Translations under genes and position numbers: made by a program | In this document: positions 17,382 through 27,700 of the stretch, one piece after another | Numbering within the stretch: the stretch's first letter is position 1 | Layout of the letters: each line of letters begins with the position of its first letter | DNA from: Leptothoe sp034932105 | Lineage (GTDB): Bacteria > Cyanobacteriota > Cyanobacteriia > Phormidesmidales > Phormidesmidaceae | Reading direction: 5' to 3' | Assembly: GCF_034932105.1 (NCBI RefSeq) | Contig: NZ_JAYGIG010000122.1 | Span: forward strand, 10,809-74,808 | DNA: 64,000 nt | The notes under the pieces: model-generated | What the model was told of the DNA's origin: nothing | Seen by the model: only the letters and a program-made list of their open reading frames with translations | Databases searched by the model: none

Positions 17382-18431
17382 TTACCGGCGAATTGCTTTA
17401 AATGACACATAGGCATTTTCGGCATGGTATAGGTGGCATTGGTCAACAATGTTGCTCATAAAGTTCCAGGTGAACTTTTCTTCGCGAATGCGTACCCGTT
17501 CACCCCAATTTTCTTTGAGACTGCGGTGGGCCATGCGTAGATTATAGGAGGGAATGCCGGTGGAAATGTGATGGGGCACATGGACACTAATGTCATGGCA
17601 CAGCACTTCAACCCATTTGGGATAGTCACAGTGGACTGTACCCCCTAGCTGAGACTCCACTTCATTCCAGGTTGCAGCCGGACGAAACTGGATGTCGGGA
17701 GCGGTGTGGTGCACTAGGGTGAAGGTACTCATCCAAAAGTGGTAGCCCAGCCAAGGCATGAGCCAAAACTTGACCCAGCCCCATAGGCCCATGGTGGCAA
17801 TCATGGTGGGAAATACTATAGCTGCGAAGAGAACAACCACAGCAATGGATACTTTAGCCTTATCTTTATCGCGCTGATCAAAATTATTTAGATCAAAGTG
17901 AATGCCGGCCCAGTGCACCACAGAGGCCAACCACCATACCCGTCCCCGCATGAGCCAGTAGGCCGCTTGGATCAGTTTATTTTCTGAAACAAATTCCTCG
18001 ACATACCAAGGGTGCCACGCATTGTCTACTTCCTGCTTGTTGGTATGACGATGATGGTGGTCATGGAGCAACCGCCAGGGGTGAAATGGATAGATCAGGG
18101 GTAAAAAGGCGATGTGGCCCACCAGATTATTGACCCAACGTTTTTTGGCAAATGAACGGTGGCCACAGTCATGGCCAACGACAAACCAGCCCGTTAAAGC
18201 GGTACCCGCTAAAAACCAGGCAAAGGGTAGTAAAAACCAAGGAGATAGTGCGATCGCAACATACCCCACAATCGCCATCACAATACTCAGAACTACCTGT
18301 TGCCATGCCTTGCGAGAATTTTTCTCGAAACATTCCTGAGGTAGGCTCTTAATCACATCCTTTAGGGTTACCCCAGCCAACGGACCATTTGATAGCCGAC
18401 TGGCCGATACCCTATCAACTGTTGCGGTCAT
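17382..18431 (-). CDS. desA: DesA-type acyl-lipid (omega-6/delta-12) desaturase
   Basis: Integral-membrane di-iron desaturase. The three histidine boxes are present: HDCGH (about residue 87), HDHHHRHTN (about 123) and HVPHH (about 290). Hydrophobic spans around residues 48-80 and 210-255 flank them. I chose ATG 18431 (MTATVDRVSASRL, 349 residues), which matches family length. An upstream in-frame ATG at 18617 would add 62 low-complexity residues. The desaturase introduces a double bond into fatty acids of membrane lipids and supports cold acclimation in cyanobacteria. The delta-12 assignment rests on family resemblance. Confidence 0.88.
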   Translation of the reverse strand: MTATVDRVSASRLSNGPLAGVTLKDVIKSLPQECFEKNSRKAWQQVVLSIVMAIVGYVAIALSPWFLLPFAWFLAGTALTGWFVVGHDCGHRSFAKKRWVNNLVGHIAFLPLIYPFHPWRLLHDHHHRHTNKQEVDNAWHPWYVEEFVSENKLIQAAYWLMRGRVWWLASVVHWAGIHFDLNNFDQRDKDKAKVSIAVVVLFAAIVFPTMIATMGLWGWVKFWLMPWLGYHFWMSTFTLVHHTAPDIQFRPAATWNEVESQLGGTVHCDYPKWVEVLCHDISVHVPHHISTGIPSYNLRMAHRSLKENWGERVRIREEKFTWNFMSNIVDQCHLYHAENAYVSFKAIRR

Positions 18432-18814
18432 AAATCTTTCCACACTCCGAAATTGACAAAATCGTCGTTGTTTTAAATCAAGGTGCCCATTGTTATGAGC
18501 ACCTTTGAATCGCAGCCCGGTAATTGATGGCATACGTCCGCCTATAGGGATGTCACCTGTCCCGGACAACGTTAGTGAATAACGCCGATGGGCTAGGCCA
18601 TGAAAAAACGCACTCAAGCCATAAGCGGCCTATCATGCGCCAGACTAAATCCCTAGGGAAGACACAGACCTAGTAAATCTTGATAAAGAATTATTAGAGC
18701 TGCTTAACAAATTGTTTCGATTCTACTATGACATGGGCTACGTTCTGCCATGAATTGATATGGACTGATGGTCTAAGGTCTAGATTTAGTCCGTTAGGCA
18801 GTCCTTTTACGGGG
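18432..18814. other. Upstream region of desA; no gene recognised
   Basis: About 380 bp that holds the likely desA leader and promoter. AT-rich blocks near 18675-18730 could carry promoter elements. I see no RNA gene or convincing ORF. Confidence 0.4.
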
Positions 18815-18845
18815 TTAAGCTCCCCTTAGTCTGAGGCGGGGCATT

Positions 18846-18889
18846 ACTCTGGTCCCACTCTGGTCCCACTCTGGCCCCACTCTGGCCCC
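18846..18889. repeat. Four 11-bp tandem repeats
   Basis: Four direct units of ACTCTGGYCCC follow each other without spacers, with the third position from the end of the variable Y changing from T to C in the last two. A partial fifth unit (ACTCCCG) follows. They lie downstream of the minus-strand secreted-protein gene, beyond its terminator. Confidence 0.8.
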
Positions 18890-18914
18890 ACTCCCGCAGC
18901 AATCTGAGCTGGCA

Positions 18915-18952
18915 CTAAAAAACAGGGGTAACATCCCGTTACCCCTGTTTCC
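18915..18952 (-). terminator. Rho-independent terminator of the 19009-19347 gene
   Basis: A 12-bp stem (AACAGGGGTAAC / GTTACCCCTGTT) with a 5-nt loop. On the minus strand it is followed by a T6 tract, about 60 bp after the stop codon. Confidence 0.85.
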
Positions 18953-19008
18953 AATGCCGCCATGGGCCGCTATCAAACTCTGCAGGTTAGCACTCAATCA
19001 TGGCTGGC

Positions 19009-19347
19009 TTAAAGCTGCTGTTCCAATTCAGGTGTCTCTACCGCTGCCTCAGTGCCAGGCTCAAGGATCGCCTGCTGCCGTCGATGAAAGTCCGCGGTGG
19101 CCTGATCAATGTTGCGATCGGTTTTCCGACTAAATTCATCCGAACTCAGACCATTCGCCCGGCGAGCATTGCTCATTAAGTCGGTGAGGCTAAGGCCGCT
19201 GCCATTAAATACTTCATTATTGTCAGCTTCGCCGCTGAGGTCATCAAACCCGCCAGTGGACTGGGCCAAGGCTGGAACAGCGGCCAAACCTAGGGCCAAA
19301 CCTAGGCCCGTGATAGACGTAAGTGGGTTTTTAAGGATACGTGCCAT
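19009..19347 (-). CDS. Small secreted hypothetical protein
   Basis: A 112-residue protein with a Sec signal peptide (GLGLALGLAAVPALAQ, cleavage likely after AQ near residue 29). The mature part is polar with LSLTDLMSNARRANGLSSDEFSRKTDRNIDQATADFHRRQQAIL. It resembles small exported cyanobacterial proteins of unknown function. It has its own terminator at 18915. No enzymatic motif is visible. Confidence 0.75.
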   Translation of the reverse strand: MARILKNPLTSITGLGLALGLAAVPALAQSTGGFDDLSGEADNNEVFNGSGLSLTDLMSNARRANGLSSDEFSRKTDRNIDQATADFHRRQQAILEPGTEAAVETPELEQQL

Positions 19348-19476
19348 GGTGAAGGTCGTTGAGTTGTAAAGATAATCTAATTAGCAATGCCCACAGTTTA
19401 GCAAGACTGTTGAGAGTTGATACACCATAGCCATCAGTTTTTGAACTGGTTGTCAAATGGATCTATCCATCTGGCT

Positions 19477-20106
19477 CTATCCATCGATGGATTCATGATC
19501 TGACAGGCTGAAAATTGGCAGCATCAGCCCCCAAATAATCGCAGCGAGCCTCAGGCCAGCCACCACCACCATCCCCAGCAAGGCAGCCCAGGTTTGGGCC
19601 AAGCCTAAACTCTGGGCCATCAAATACACCCCAATACCCACAATGGCCGCGGTGGCATAGATGCGGCTACGGGTAAATATTACCGGAATATCTGCCAGCA
19701 ATACATCCCGCAATAGCCCGCCAGCGGTACCGGTAATTGTCCCCATCACCACAATTAGTAGATGGCTCAAATCAACCTGTTCGGCAATTTGAGCACCGCT
19801 CATGGAAAATAGTGCCAAGCCAAAGGCGTCTGCCACTAACAAGGCCCGATGGGGCGGTTTGAAGAATTTGGCGTAGAGCACCGTCAGCAAAACTGAGCCC
19901 AAAATAATGTACAGATAAATGGGCCGCTCAATCCAAAAGACGGGATGACGGTCTAATAAAACATCCCGTAGGGTGCCACCGCCTGCAGCTGAGACGGCAG
20001 CCACCACCACTACCCCAAGCAAATCCAGATGCTTGCGCCCGGCGGCTAAGGCACCACTAATGGCAGATACCGAAACACCGAGCAATTCTAGACTATGAAT
20101 AATCAA
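19477..20106 (-). CDS. TRIC-type (UPF0126) membrane channel protein
   Basis: A 209-residue, seven-helix membrane protein made of two repeats. Each repeat carries the family's Gly-rich motif: AAGGGTLRDVLLDRHPVFWI (about residues 41-60) and TGTAGGLLRDVLLADIPVIF (about 125-145). Bacterial homologues of the trimeric intracellular cation channels conduct monovalent cations. It lies 16 bp downstream of the ABC permease gene on the same strand, so co-transcription is possible. Confidence 0.88.
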   Translation of the reverse strand: MIIHSLELLGVSVSAISGALAAGRKHLDLLGVVVVAAVSAAGGGTLRDVLLDRHPVFWIERPIYLYIILGSVLLTVLYAKFFKPPHRALLVADAFGLALFSMSGAQIAEQVDLSHLLIVVMGTITGTAGGLLRDVLLADIPVIFTRSRIYATAAIVGIGVYLMAQSLGLAQTWAALLGMVVVAGLRLAAIIWGLMLPIFSLSDHESIDG

Positions 20107-20122
20107 TGGCTAAAACCCAGAT

Positions 20123-20998
20123 TTAAGCGATGCGTCGATTAATCAGGGGATAGGTTAGGGCCAAGGCCCCACCACAGAAACCGCCCAGCAGCAGCAGGGA
20201 CATGCCCATGGAGACATCCCCCCAGGGGCCTACCATGACAATGCTGCCCAAGTTCCAGGCGCTATGCAAATAGAGATAGCGAATGGGTTCAATGGCGTAA
20301 CTGAGGGGGTTCAAGCTGGCAATGGTGCTCAGCCAGCGGGGCATAAAGGACAGGGGCACCAAGGCCGTGCTGGCAAACAGCAGGGGTAAGTTGGTGACAA
20401 AAATAACGGCGATCAGTTCAATGTGTCCCGGTAGGGCAAAGGCCAACCCTAGGCTAAAGGCGGTCACCCCCAGCACCAGCATTAAAATAATTGCCCCCAT
20501 CAGACCCAGACCCGTGAGGCTGGGTAACCCCGCCCCCAGCAGAGCACTCAAGGCCACAATGGCGGCGGTCTGTACCAGGCTCATGGCCGCGATAAAGAGG
20601 GCCGAGGCGATGACGATGGAAAACCGGGAGACGAGGGGGGCCACCAGCAATCGGTTTAAAAAGCCAAATTCCCGGTCAAACATTACCGGTAGTCCAGCAT
20701 TTAATGCGCCCCCAAAGGCGGTGAATACGATAATGCCTGCGCCGATAAACTGGCCGTAGTTGACGCTATCGCCAAATAGGCCCTGGGGTACGTTTTGGAA
20801 CAGCGCCCCAAATAAAATTAACCACATCAAGGGCTGGACAATACCAGCGGCCAGGGTGGAGGGACGGCGCTGCAGCTGGATGAATAGCCGCTTGGTGAGG
20901 GCCAGGGTTTCTTGGATGAATTCGCTGAATCCGGGGGATGCGATCGCATCATCTTTCCACTGTTGCAGCTGGTTATTTTGAATGCTGGAACTGCTCAT
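20123..20998 (-). CDS. ABC-2 type exporter permease
   Basis: A 291-residue permease with six hydrophobic spans. The N-terminal cytoplasmic part ends ETLALTKRLFIQLQRRPSTLAAGIVQPLMWLILFGALF, typical of the DrrB-like ABC-2 family. Later landmarks are PLVSRFSIVIASALF and ASLNPLSYAIEPIRYLYLH. It is separated by 266 bp from the ATPase gene upstream on the same strand; together they form one exporter. Substrate is unknown. Confidence 0.88.
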   Translation of the reverse strand: MSSSSIQNNQLQQWKDDAIASPGFSEFIQETLALTKRLFIQLQRRPSTLAAGIVQPLMWLILFGALFQNVPQGLFGDSVNYGQFIGAGIIVFTAFGGALNAGLPVMFDREFGFLNRLLVAPLVSRFSIVIASALFIAAMSLVQTAAIVALSALLGAGLPSLTGLGLMGAIILMLVLGVTAFSLGLAFALPGHIELIAVIFVTNLPLLFASTALVPLSFMPRWLSTIASLNPLSYAIEPIRYLYLHSAWNLGSIVMVGPWGDVSMGMSLLLLGGFCGGALALTYPLINRRIA

Positions 20999-21264
20999 CG
21001 CTATAAATTATGAATGATTATGAATGCTGAGTTTTGAGTTCTGAATTGACGGTTGTTGACGGTTGGAGAGCGCTGGCCAAGTACCAGGTTGGTCCCTTTA
21101 CGATAACGCTCCAGCTACTTCCCTAGGACCAGGGCATGGGAGCAAAATCATAGTCAGGTTTTAGGGTATCGTCTGGGTTATTTTCAGCATCCTGCTCCAT
21201 AAAACGTGCTCTCTTTGCCAGTAGTTTTGCTAGTCAGCGCCCCCAAAACCTCAAACCGACTGAA

Positions 21265-22296
21265 TTAGCGTTTCATATTCTGCTGTTTCATTTCTTTTTT
21301 CATATCCCGCTGACTCGCCGCCGCCACTTCCGCGTCCATAATTGTGCGTCCCGTAGCCGCCAAATACACATCGTCCAGGCTAGGCTGCGACTGGGCAATG
21401 CCAAAGGTGGGTAGCCCCGACTCTTTGAGCGCTGTTTGCACCGTCATCAAAGCTTCGGCCTCGGCCTCCACCACCAGGTTTAGGGAGTTACCCTGGGCAC
21501 TGTTGACGATCACCTCTTGCACCACGGGTAATGCCTGCAGCATTTTGCTAACCTGCTGGGCCTCATGCAGCGGAGTAAACTCACGGATTCGTAAGGTAAT
21601 GCGTTCGCCACCGACGTTCGCTTTAAGTTCAGCCGGAGTACCGGCACTGATCACTTTCCCCTGGTCGATGATGGCCACCCGACTAGCCAGGGCATCCACT
21701 TCCTCTAAATAGTGACTGGTAATCAGAATCGTTGTCCCAGCCGCCTGGAGCTGGCGTAAAAATCGCCACACCGCCGAGCGGCTCTCGATATCTAGACCCA
21801 CCGTGGGCTCATCCAACACCAGTAAATCGGGTTGATGCAGCAGGCCCGCCGCCAAGTCCAGACGCTTCTTGAGACCACCAGAATAGGTGCCCGTTTTTTT
21901 ATCTGCCCAGTCGGTGAGTTCCAACAGCTCGATCATTTGCTCGATGCGAGCCTTGGCCAATTTACCTGGCAGATGATAAATCGCCGCCTGTAGCTCCAGC
22001 AGCTCCCGCCCGGTGAGGACCTTATCCAAGGCCACTTCCTGGGCAATGTAACCCAGTCGCTGCCGCACCTGGCGCGGATTGGCCACAACAGATACCCCCA
22101 TCACCTCCAGTTTGCCTGCATCGGGCAGGGTGAGGGTACAAAGACAGCGAATGGCCGTCGTTTTGCCTGCGCCATTAGGGCCGAGTAAACCAAAAATTTC
22201 GCCAGCTTCAATTTGTAATGAAACATCCTTCAGCGCTTGCACATCGCCATAGCGTTTCTGAAGACCTTCGATTACAACGGCGGGCTGCTGTGACAT
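21265..22296 (-). CDS. ABC-2 type exporter ATP-binding protein
   Basis: ATPase with Walker A GPNGAGKTT, signature YSGGLKKRLDLAAGLLHQP and Walker B LLVLDEPTVGLD, in the DrrA/CcmA-like subfamily. A C-terminal regulatory region (about residues 220-320) is typical for this group. I chose ATG 22296 (MSQQPAVVIEGLQKRYG, 343 residues) since the 11 residues added by the upstream ATG precede the usual family start. It ends in a Lys/Met-rich tail. Partner of the permease at 20123. Confidence 0.9.
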   Translation of the reverse strand: MSQQPAVVIEGLQKRYGDVQALKDVSLQIEAGEIFGLLGPNGAGKTTAIRCLCTLTLPDAGKLEVMGVSVVANPRQVRQRLGYIAQEVALDKVLTGRELLELQAAIYHLPGKLAKARIEQMIELLELTDWADKKTGTYSGGLKKRLDLAAGLLHQPDLLVLDEPTVGLDIESRSAVWRFLRQLQAAGTTILITSHYLEEVDALASRVAIIDQGKVISAGTPAELKANVGGERITLRIREFTPLHEAQQVSKMLQALPVVQEVIVNSAQGNSLNLVVEAEAEALMTVQTALKESGLPTFGIAQSQPSLDDVYLAATGRTIMDAEVAAASQRDMKKEMKQQNMKR

Positions 22297-22469
22297 CCTG
22301 ACTCTCTGAAAAATCCTTGACGGGCACAATTGACTATTTCACACAATGACCATTGTAGCCGTCAATCCGAAGCCCAAAGTGAGGGAGCCAATAAGGTCGA
22401 GGTTTAGGCGCAGGGAGACGGGTAGAGGGGGCGTCGTGAGAGGGGGATGTGGAGGATAAACGTAGCGGA

Positions 22470-23708
22470 TTAGTCTTGCAGTTTTTCCCGTACCAACGGA
22501 TGCCGAGCTAATTGCTGGCCTAAGGCGGCGGCCCCGGTTTGGTTGAGATGGCTGGGATCGGCAAAAAAGGTATTTTGCCCCATCCATTGGGACAATAGGT
22601 CAATGACGCCAAAGCCTTGGCGCTGACTTTGGGCTTGTAAAAACTGTTGAAACCTTTGCTCAAGGGGAAGGCGATAGTCGTCTAGGTAGTCGCCACTGAG
22701 GGGCAAATTGACATAGATCAAGTCGACATTATGGCTTTTGAGATAGGCCACTAGCGATCGCAACGCCCCCTCCTGGGTCCCCGCTAAGGAAAACTGACTA
22801 TAAAACGCATCATAGCGGCCATTCACTCGGGGGGAGGTCTGGTAATAGACCGCTGGGTCAAACGCCTCGGTGACGGGTAAAAAGCCATAGGCGTTAATGG
22901 CACTGGGGGGCCGAGGAGTTCTCCGGGGCTCTTCCTGCTCGGTAAACTGGGGTTTTTCTGTCGCTACGATGGCCTGATACCCGGGCGAGCCTAAAATGCG
23001 GGCAAAGGTAGCATCGCTACGGCCACTGTTAAAGGCCCGTGACCCATCGCCCCAAATCACTAGCTTGGGTAGCTGCTCCGGGGTGAGTAATTGTTGCAAC
23101 ATAAAATCCACCACCTGGGCGGTGGCTCCATTCACCCCCAGGTTAAATACCCGCGCCGGGGTCCCCTGATCGCCCAGGGTGGTTTCTAAAAACTGGGGAT
23201 TCAGGCCCTGGAGCACCCGGGAACTGCCCACAATTAAAATCTCCGGTGGTCCCATTGCGGCCAGGTAGCTGAGGTAAAGCCGCAGCTGATCATCCAGGAC
23301 GGCACTGCCGAGGCTCGGGAATACGTCGGGGCCACTCAGCTGCAAGGCCCGCTGCTGGGCCGCGGCCAATTGGGTTAAATATTCCTGCTGTTTGCGTTGG
23401 ACAAAGAAGCGCTCTGGGCTTTGGGCGGGGATAGTTTGGAGGGCTGCGATCGCATCCGTCCAGGCCGTCGCGACCCCATCCCACTGGTCCGCTGAGGTGG
23501 CGGTTTTGGCCAGTTCCTTAGCCCGCTCGGCCTGGTTAAAACCAGACTGTAGTGCAGCGGCGGGGCCTCGCATGGGCCATGCCTTAACTGCCAGGGCCGA
23601 ACCGACACCCTGTTTACTGCCCTGGGATAGCCAAAAGCTGAGGACCAGAAGCATGGTCAACCCACCTAGCACCATCGACATCCAGCGCCGTTTGTCTAAC
23701 CCCCTCAT
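22470..23708 (-). CDS. SGNH-hydrolase-like exported protein (DUF1574-like)
   Basis: A 412-residue protein with an N-terminal membrane anchor (SMVLGGLTMLLVLSFWLSQG, about residues 11-30) and a charged helical stretch (50-120). An SGNH/GDSL-like domain follows: block I ILIVGSSRVLQGLNP, block III-like VIWGDGSRAFNSG, and the catalytic-dyad-like FADPSHLNQTG near the C-terminus. Cyanobacterial DUF1574 proteins share this layout. It probably acts in the periplasm on an acylated envelope component; this is inference from fold. Confidence 0.75.
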   Translation of the reverse strand: MRGLDKRRWMSMVLGGLTMLLVLSFWLSQGSKQGVGSALAVKAWPMRGPAAALQSGFNQAERAKELAKTATSADQWDGVATAWTDAIAALQTIPAQSPERFFVQRKQQEYLTQLAAAQQRALQLSGPDVFPSLGSAVLDDQLRLYLSYLAAMGPPEILIVGSSRVLQGLNPQFLETTLGDQGTPARVFNLGVNGATAQVVDFMLQQLLTPEQLPKLVIWGDGSRAFNSGRSDATFARILGSPGYQAIVATEKPQFTEQEEPRRTPRPPSAINAYGFLPVTEAFDPAVYYQTSPRVNGRYDAFYSQFSLAGTQEGALRSLVAYLKSHNVDLIYVNLPLSGDYLDDYRLPLEQRFQQFLQAQSQRQGFGVIDLLSQWMGQNTFFADPSHLNQTGAAALGQQLARHPLVREKLQD

Positions 23709-24091
23709 CCTGCTCTGTGCCCCTCGTTAGTTCACTAGCGATATAACCATAGCGCGGTGGCAACCAAGCTGAAATGGCAGAAACGGTTGGCTGAAATAAA
23801 TTGTCAGAAAAATAATTGTCAGAAAAATCTTTGAAAAAATGTGGAGCTGGGCGAGTTAAACCTTGTCTAACTCGAAACCTGGAGTTTCCCTCACCCTAAA
23901 TCCCTCTCCCTTGCCCTCACCCTAAATCCCTCTCCCATCGGGAGAGGGACTTTGAGGCTTTTCTGGCGCTCCGTCTCTAGAGGAGACGGGGCGCCAGAAA
24001 AGCCCTCCGGGAAGAGGGGCTGGGGGGTGTAGCTTGCTTACCGCAGGGTGGGGCAGAACTAGGGTGCTCGACCTGGACTTGGTTTAATTGC
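23709..24091. repeat. Intergenic region with a nested palindromic dispersed repeat
   Basis: The block 23889-24032 starts with two copies of CCCTCACCCTAAATCCCTCT. It contains a smaller hairpin (CTCTCCC / GGGAGAG around 23931-23947), then a long palindrome at 23956-24004. The palindrome arms are GGCTTTTCTGGCGC and GCGCCAGAAAAGCC, extended by CCGTCTC / GAGACGG. It closes with GGAAGAGGGGCTGGGGGG, complementary in style to its start. This is a MITE-like non-coding repeat. Confidence 0.7.
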
Positions 24092-24262
24092 GGCATGGTG
24101 CAAAAACTAGGGGTTTGAGGTTATACTTCCACGACGAAATAAACCATCCATTGACGATGGCTGGGCTGGCATGATGAAGACATTTGGATTAGGCCTGTTG
24201 GCAGTGATCAATCCGAGCAGTTCTAAGCAATGGGGATGGCTTTGACCCGTCATCAATTCTGT
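24092..24262. repeat. 170-bp direct repeat, copy A
   Basis: Nearly the same sequence recurs at 28671-28842, so the two copies bracket the 24742-28662 gene. Both begin GGCATGGTGCAAAAACT and end CGTCATCAATTCTGT. They differ at scattered positions and by small indels. Further downstream, each copy is again followed by a CCCTCTTTTG-CCGAGCC segment (24428-24448 and 28872-28892), so copy B looks like an internally deleted version. Confidence 0.85.
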
Positions 24263-24741
24263 TGGCATCTTGCCCACTCGCTCCTCACAATCACTGCGCA
24301 TCAACTGACGATGCTTCAAAAAGAATTGCAAAAGGTTGAGAGAGTCAGGCCCGAGTTGTTTCTTGGCCCCCTATGGACACGCCGGTCCATAGGGCCGATT
24401 CGACCTTTAGCAAGCGTCTGCAGTGTTACCCTCTTTTGCGCCGAGCCGTATGAATCTTATAAACTTACCGTAAACTTCCCATTTCAATTTAATTTATAAG
24501 TAACTACTCAGCCTATAGCAAAATCCCTTTAAACCCTAGTCAGAAAGGATTTTAGCCAATTCCATAGAAAAGGAGATTCTCAATTAGAGTCAAAAATTGG
24601 CTCCTTATTGCAAAAGCTAATTTTTCTATGTTTTCTAAGCAAATCGTCATCTACTACATATAGTAGTGTTTTGAGGGTGTTGTTGTCTGATATGTAGAGC
24701 CTGAGTAGTTACATTTATAATCATTTAATAATATAAGTCTT
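24263..24741. other. Region between repeat copy A and the giant membrane protein gene
   Basis: About 480 bp. The first 190 bp continue the repeat-associated sequence, and a small GGCCGATTC-type palindromic patch occurs near 24371-24405. From 24460 it becomes strongly AT-rich and probably contains the promoter of the 24742 gene. Short plus and minus ORFs here are not convincing. Confidence 0.4.
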
Positions 24742-27700
24742 ATGCCTCTAGCGTGTCCTGAACCGTCGTTCTTTAGAGAGCCCCTAAACTATATCCAACA
24801 AGATAAACGCCTGGGAGTCCTCCAACGAAAACCCTACAGTTCTGGATGGGGACGGGGAGTATGGCAATTCATCGGGGGTTTACTGCTATGGTCAGCCCTA
24901 TTCCTGGTGTGTTGTCCCCAACCCGCTTGGGCCCATCGGCCCCATGACGTGGTCACCCAGGTCAAGCTGTCTCCTACCTACAGCCAAGACCAAACGGCCT
25001 ATATTCTGGTTAGGGACAACCTATTCAAGTCGACGGATGGAGGCGATCATTGGCAACGGCTGTTCCAGGGACTGGATAATCGCGTTTCCTTCTCGACCCT
25101 CTCCATCGATGCCCAGTCGGGTCGAGTCATGGCGGTAGCCACCCGAGGCAGCGGGGTGTATCGGTCCGAGGATGGTGGCCAGGCTTGGAGGAGCACTAAC
25201 CAGGGCCTGAATAGCTTAGATATCGCCCTCGTTTACCTGTCACCAAGCGATGCCAACTTCATGCTGGCAGCGGGGGCTGAAGGTAACCTTGCCCGGACGG
25301 TAGACGGTGGCAAAACCTGGACCCAGGTACTGGATTCAAAGTATGTTGTATCGGCCTTAGCCTATGGCGACGATACCCTATTTGCTGGAGAGGCTTCGGG
25401 TCAACTGTTACGCTCCGACGATCAAGGAAAAACCTGGCAGCCGCTGGTATCGGTTGAGGGCAATGTCACCGCCCTGGAAGCGTCGGTGGACTATGCCAAA
25501 GACGCCATCCTCTATGTCGGGACTGAATCCTCCGGCATTTTTGCCCTTAATACCGCTACCCAGGCTATCACTGCGCTCAATCAGGGCCTGGCTGATCTAC
25601 GGATTCAAGACATTCAGACGGTGCCGGGAGATCCTAACCAGCTGATTCTTTCCAGCTGGGATAGGGGGATCTCCATTTCAATAGATGGGGGGCAAACCTG
25701 GACCGATTATCCAGACGGTCTGGTTAAAGACAAAATGGCCGATGACGATGAAGTCACCCACTTTTCCGAGATCGCCCTTTCTAATAATTTTCAAGCAGAT
25801 AAAACGGCCTTTGTCGGCGGGTTTAATGGGCTTTATAAATCCACGGATCTGGGCCACACCTGGCAGGAGCTGGAAACCCTGTCCACGGAAACTGTGATTT
25901 CGATGGATGTATCGCCAAACTATGGCGATGACGGCACCCTTGCGATCGCAACCTATGTCGGCAAGATTATGCTGAGTCAAGACCAGGGGCAAACCTGGCG
26001 GTTGGCCATGGAAGGTGTCGACATTCCACGTCTTAATGGTAATTTTGAAACCCCCTACCAAGACCCCCGACGGTTTTTTGACATCGCCTTTTCACCCAGC
26101 TACGCCAGCGACCAAACCCTCTTTACTACTACCCTCTGGACTAAGTTTCTGCGCTCGACCAACCAGGGACAGTCCTGGTCACTCCATTCCCTCGATCAGG
26201 AAGCACGGGGGTTGACCCTCTTGCTATCACCTAATTTTGAGGCCGATAAAACCATGTTTATCGGTAACCAAAAAGGTAGTGTCTTACGCTCGACAGACGC
26301 CGGCAAACGTTTTAAGGAAGTAGCGAAACTGCCTTGGTCGCGGGGGAATGATAGCCCCTCCATGGCAATTTCACCCAATTTTGCCACTGATCGGACGCTC
26401 TACATGGTGGCCGAAACTGGAGTTTACAAGTCAACGGATGCAGGCCAGAACTGGCAGTCCACCACCGCCGACCAGCCCTTGGCTGAACTGGGTAGCTTAC
26501 AGATTGTAATTTCACCCGACTACACCCAAGACCAGACAATCTTTGTCGGTAGCTCTACCGGCTTGTTTAAGAGCACAGATGCGGGAGCCAGTTGGCAGCC
26601 GGTTGCGATCGCAGATTTTACCCCAGCCCAGAGCCTGGTAGAGGGCGTTGCCCTATCCCCAAACTATGGCCAGGACGGTACGATTCTGGTCAGTTTACGG
26701 GGGTATGGGTTATTTAAGAGTCGCGATCGCGCCCAAACGTTTTCTCCCATTGGCGATTCTCGCCTAGCCTTTGCGCGGCTGCCCAAGTTGCCCTGCGCAG
26801 GGCGGCCTATCCAGTTTTCACCCAACTACGCCGAAGACCAGACAATCTTTGGCTTTGGTGCCGCCACCCCCACCGATGTCTTTCGCTCCACCGATGGGGG
26901 TGAAACCTGGACCGTACTGACCATACCAGAGGTGGAATCCAGCACTAAACTTGGATTCGCCAAGTCTCTAGGGATTGCCACAGACATTTATCGCAAACGC
27001 CTGATTGTGTTTGGCTGCCTGGGGGTATTGGCTGCAGCCGGTTACGCCCTGTTCAGACGGATTCCATTTGAGCGCATGGGCTCGCGTCAGATACGTCTGC
27101 TCATTTGCCTTACTGGTGTGATGGCAGCAATTAGCTGGGTTGCTTTTGAACGGTTAGTTGCCCCCCAACAATCTGCCGAAAATGGCTTCTTGATCTGCCT
27201 AAGCTTTGCTGCCTTGTCCTGGATATTGACCAGCACCTGGTTCTTCCGCCAGTTTGTCGGTGAAGCCACCGCCGAATCCCTGGGCGCAATTCGCATTGTC
27301 ACCTGCGGCACCCTGGTGCTCATGACCCTGTGGATGGAAGATCTCCCCAGCAGTGCGCTACTGCCGGTTGAGATTCGCCATTCCATGGGAGTGATCGACT
27401 ACTTCTACGCTATTCCTGGTTTTGAAGCCTTTACCCGTAGCCAGCCCAGCCTACAGTTGTTTGAATGGCTAACCGCCCTGGTGCTGATTCTGGGCACCAT
27501 TGGCTTCAGGACTCGCTGGATGATACCCTTAGGAGCATTTTTCTATCTCATCCTGGGGGGCATTTTACGGCAGTACACCTGGTTTTACCACACGGGGTTG
27601 TTGCCAGTTTATTTACTGCTGGTGCTGTCGTTTAGCCCCTGTAACGATGGCCTATCTGTGGATCGGTGGCTGAAGCAACGTCGCGGGCAACCAGTGCCTG

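Noticed and set aside
24107..24331. Minus-strand 74-residue ORF inside repeat copy A
   Set aside because: It reads across the dispersed repeat, and the second repeat copy has indels that would break it; no recognisable domain.
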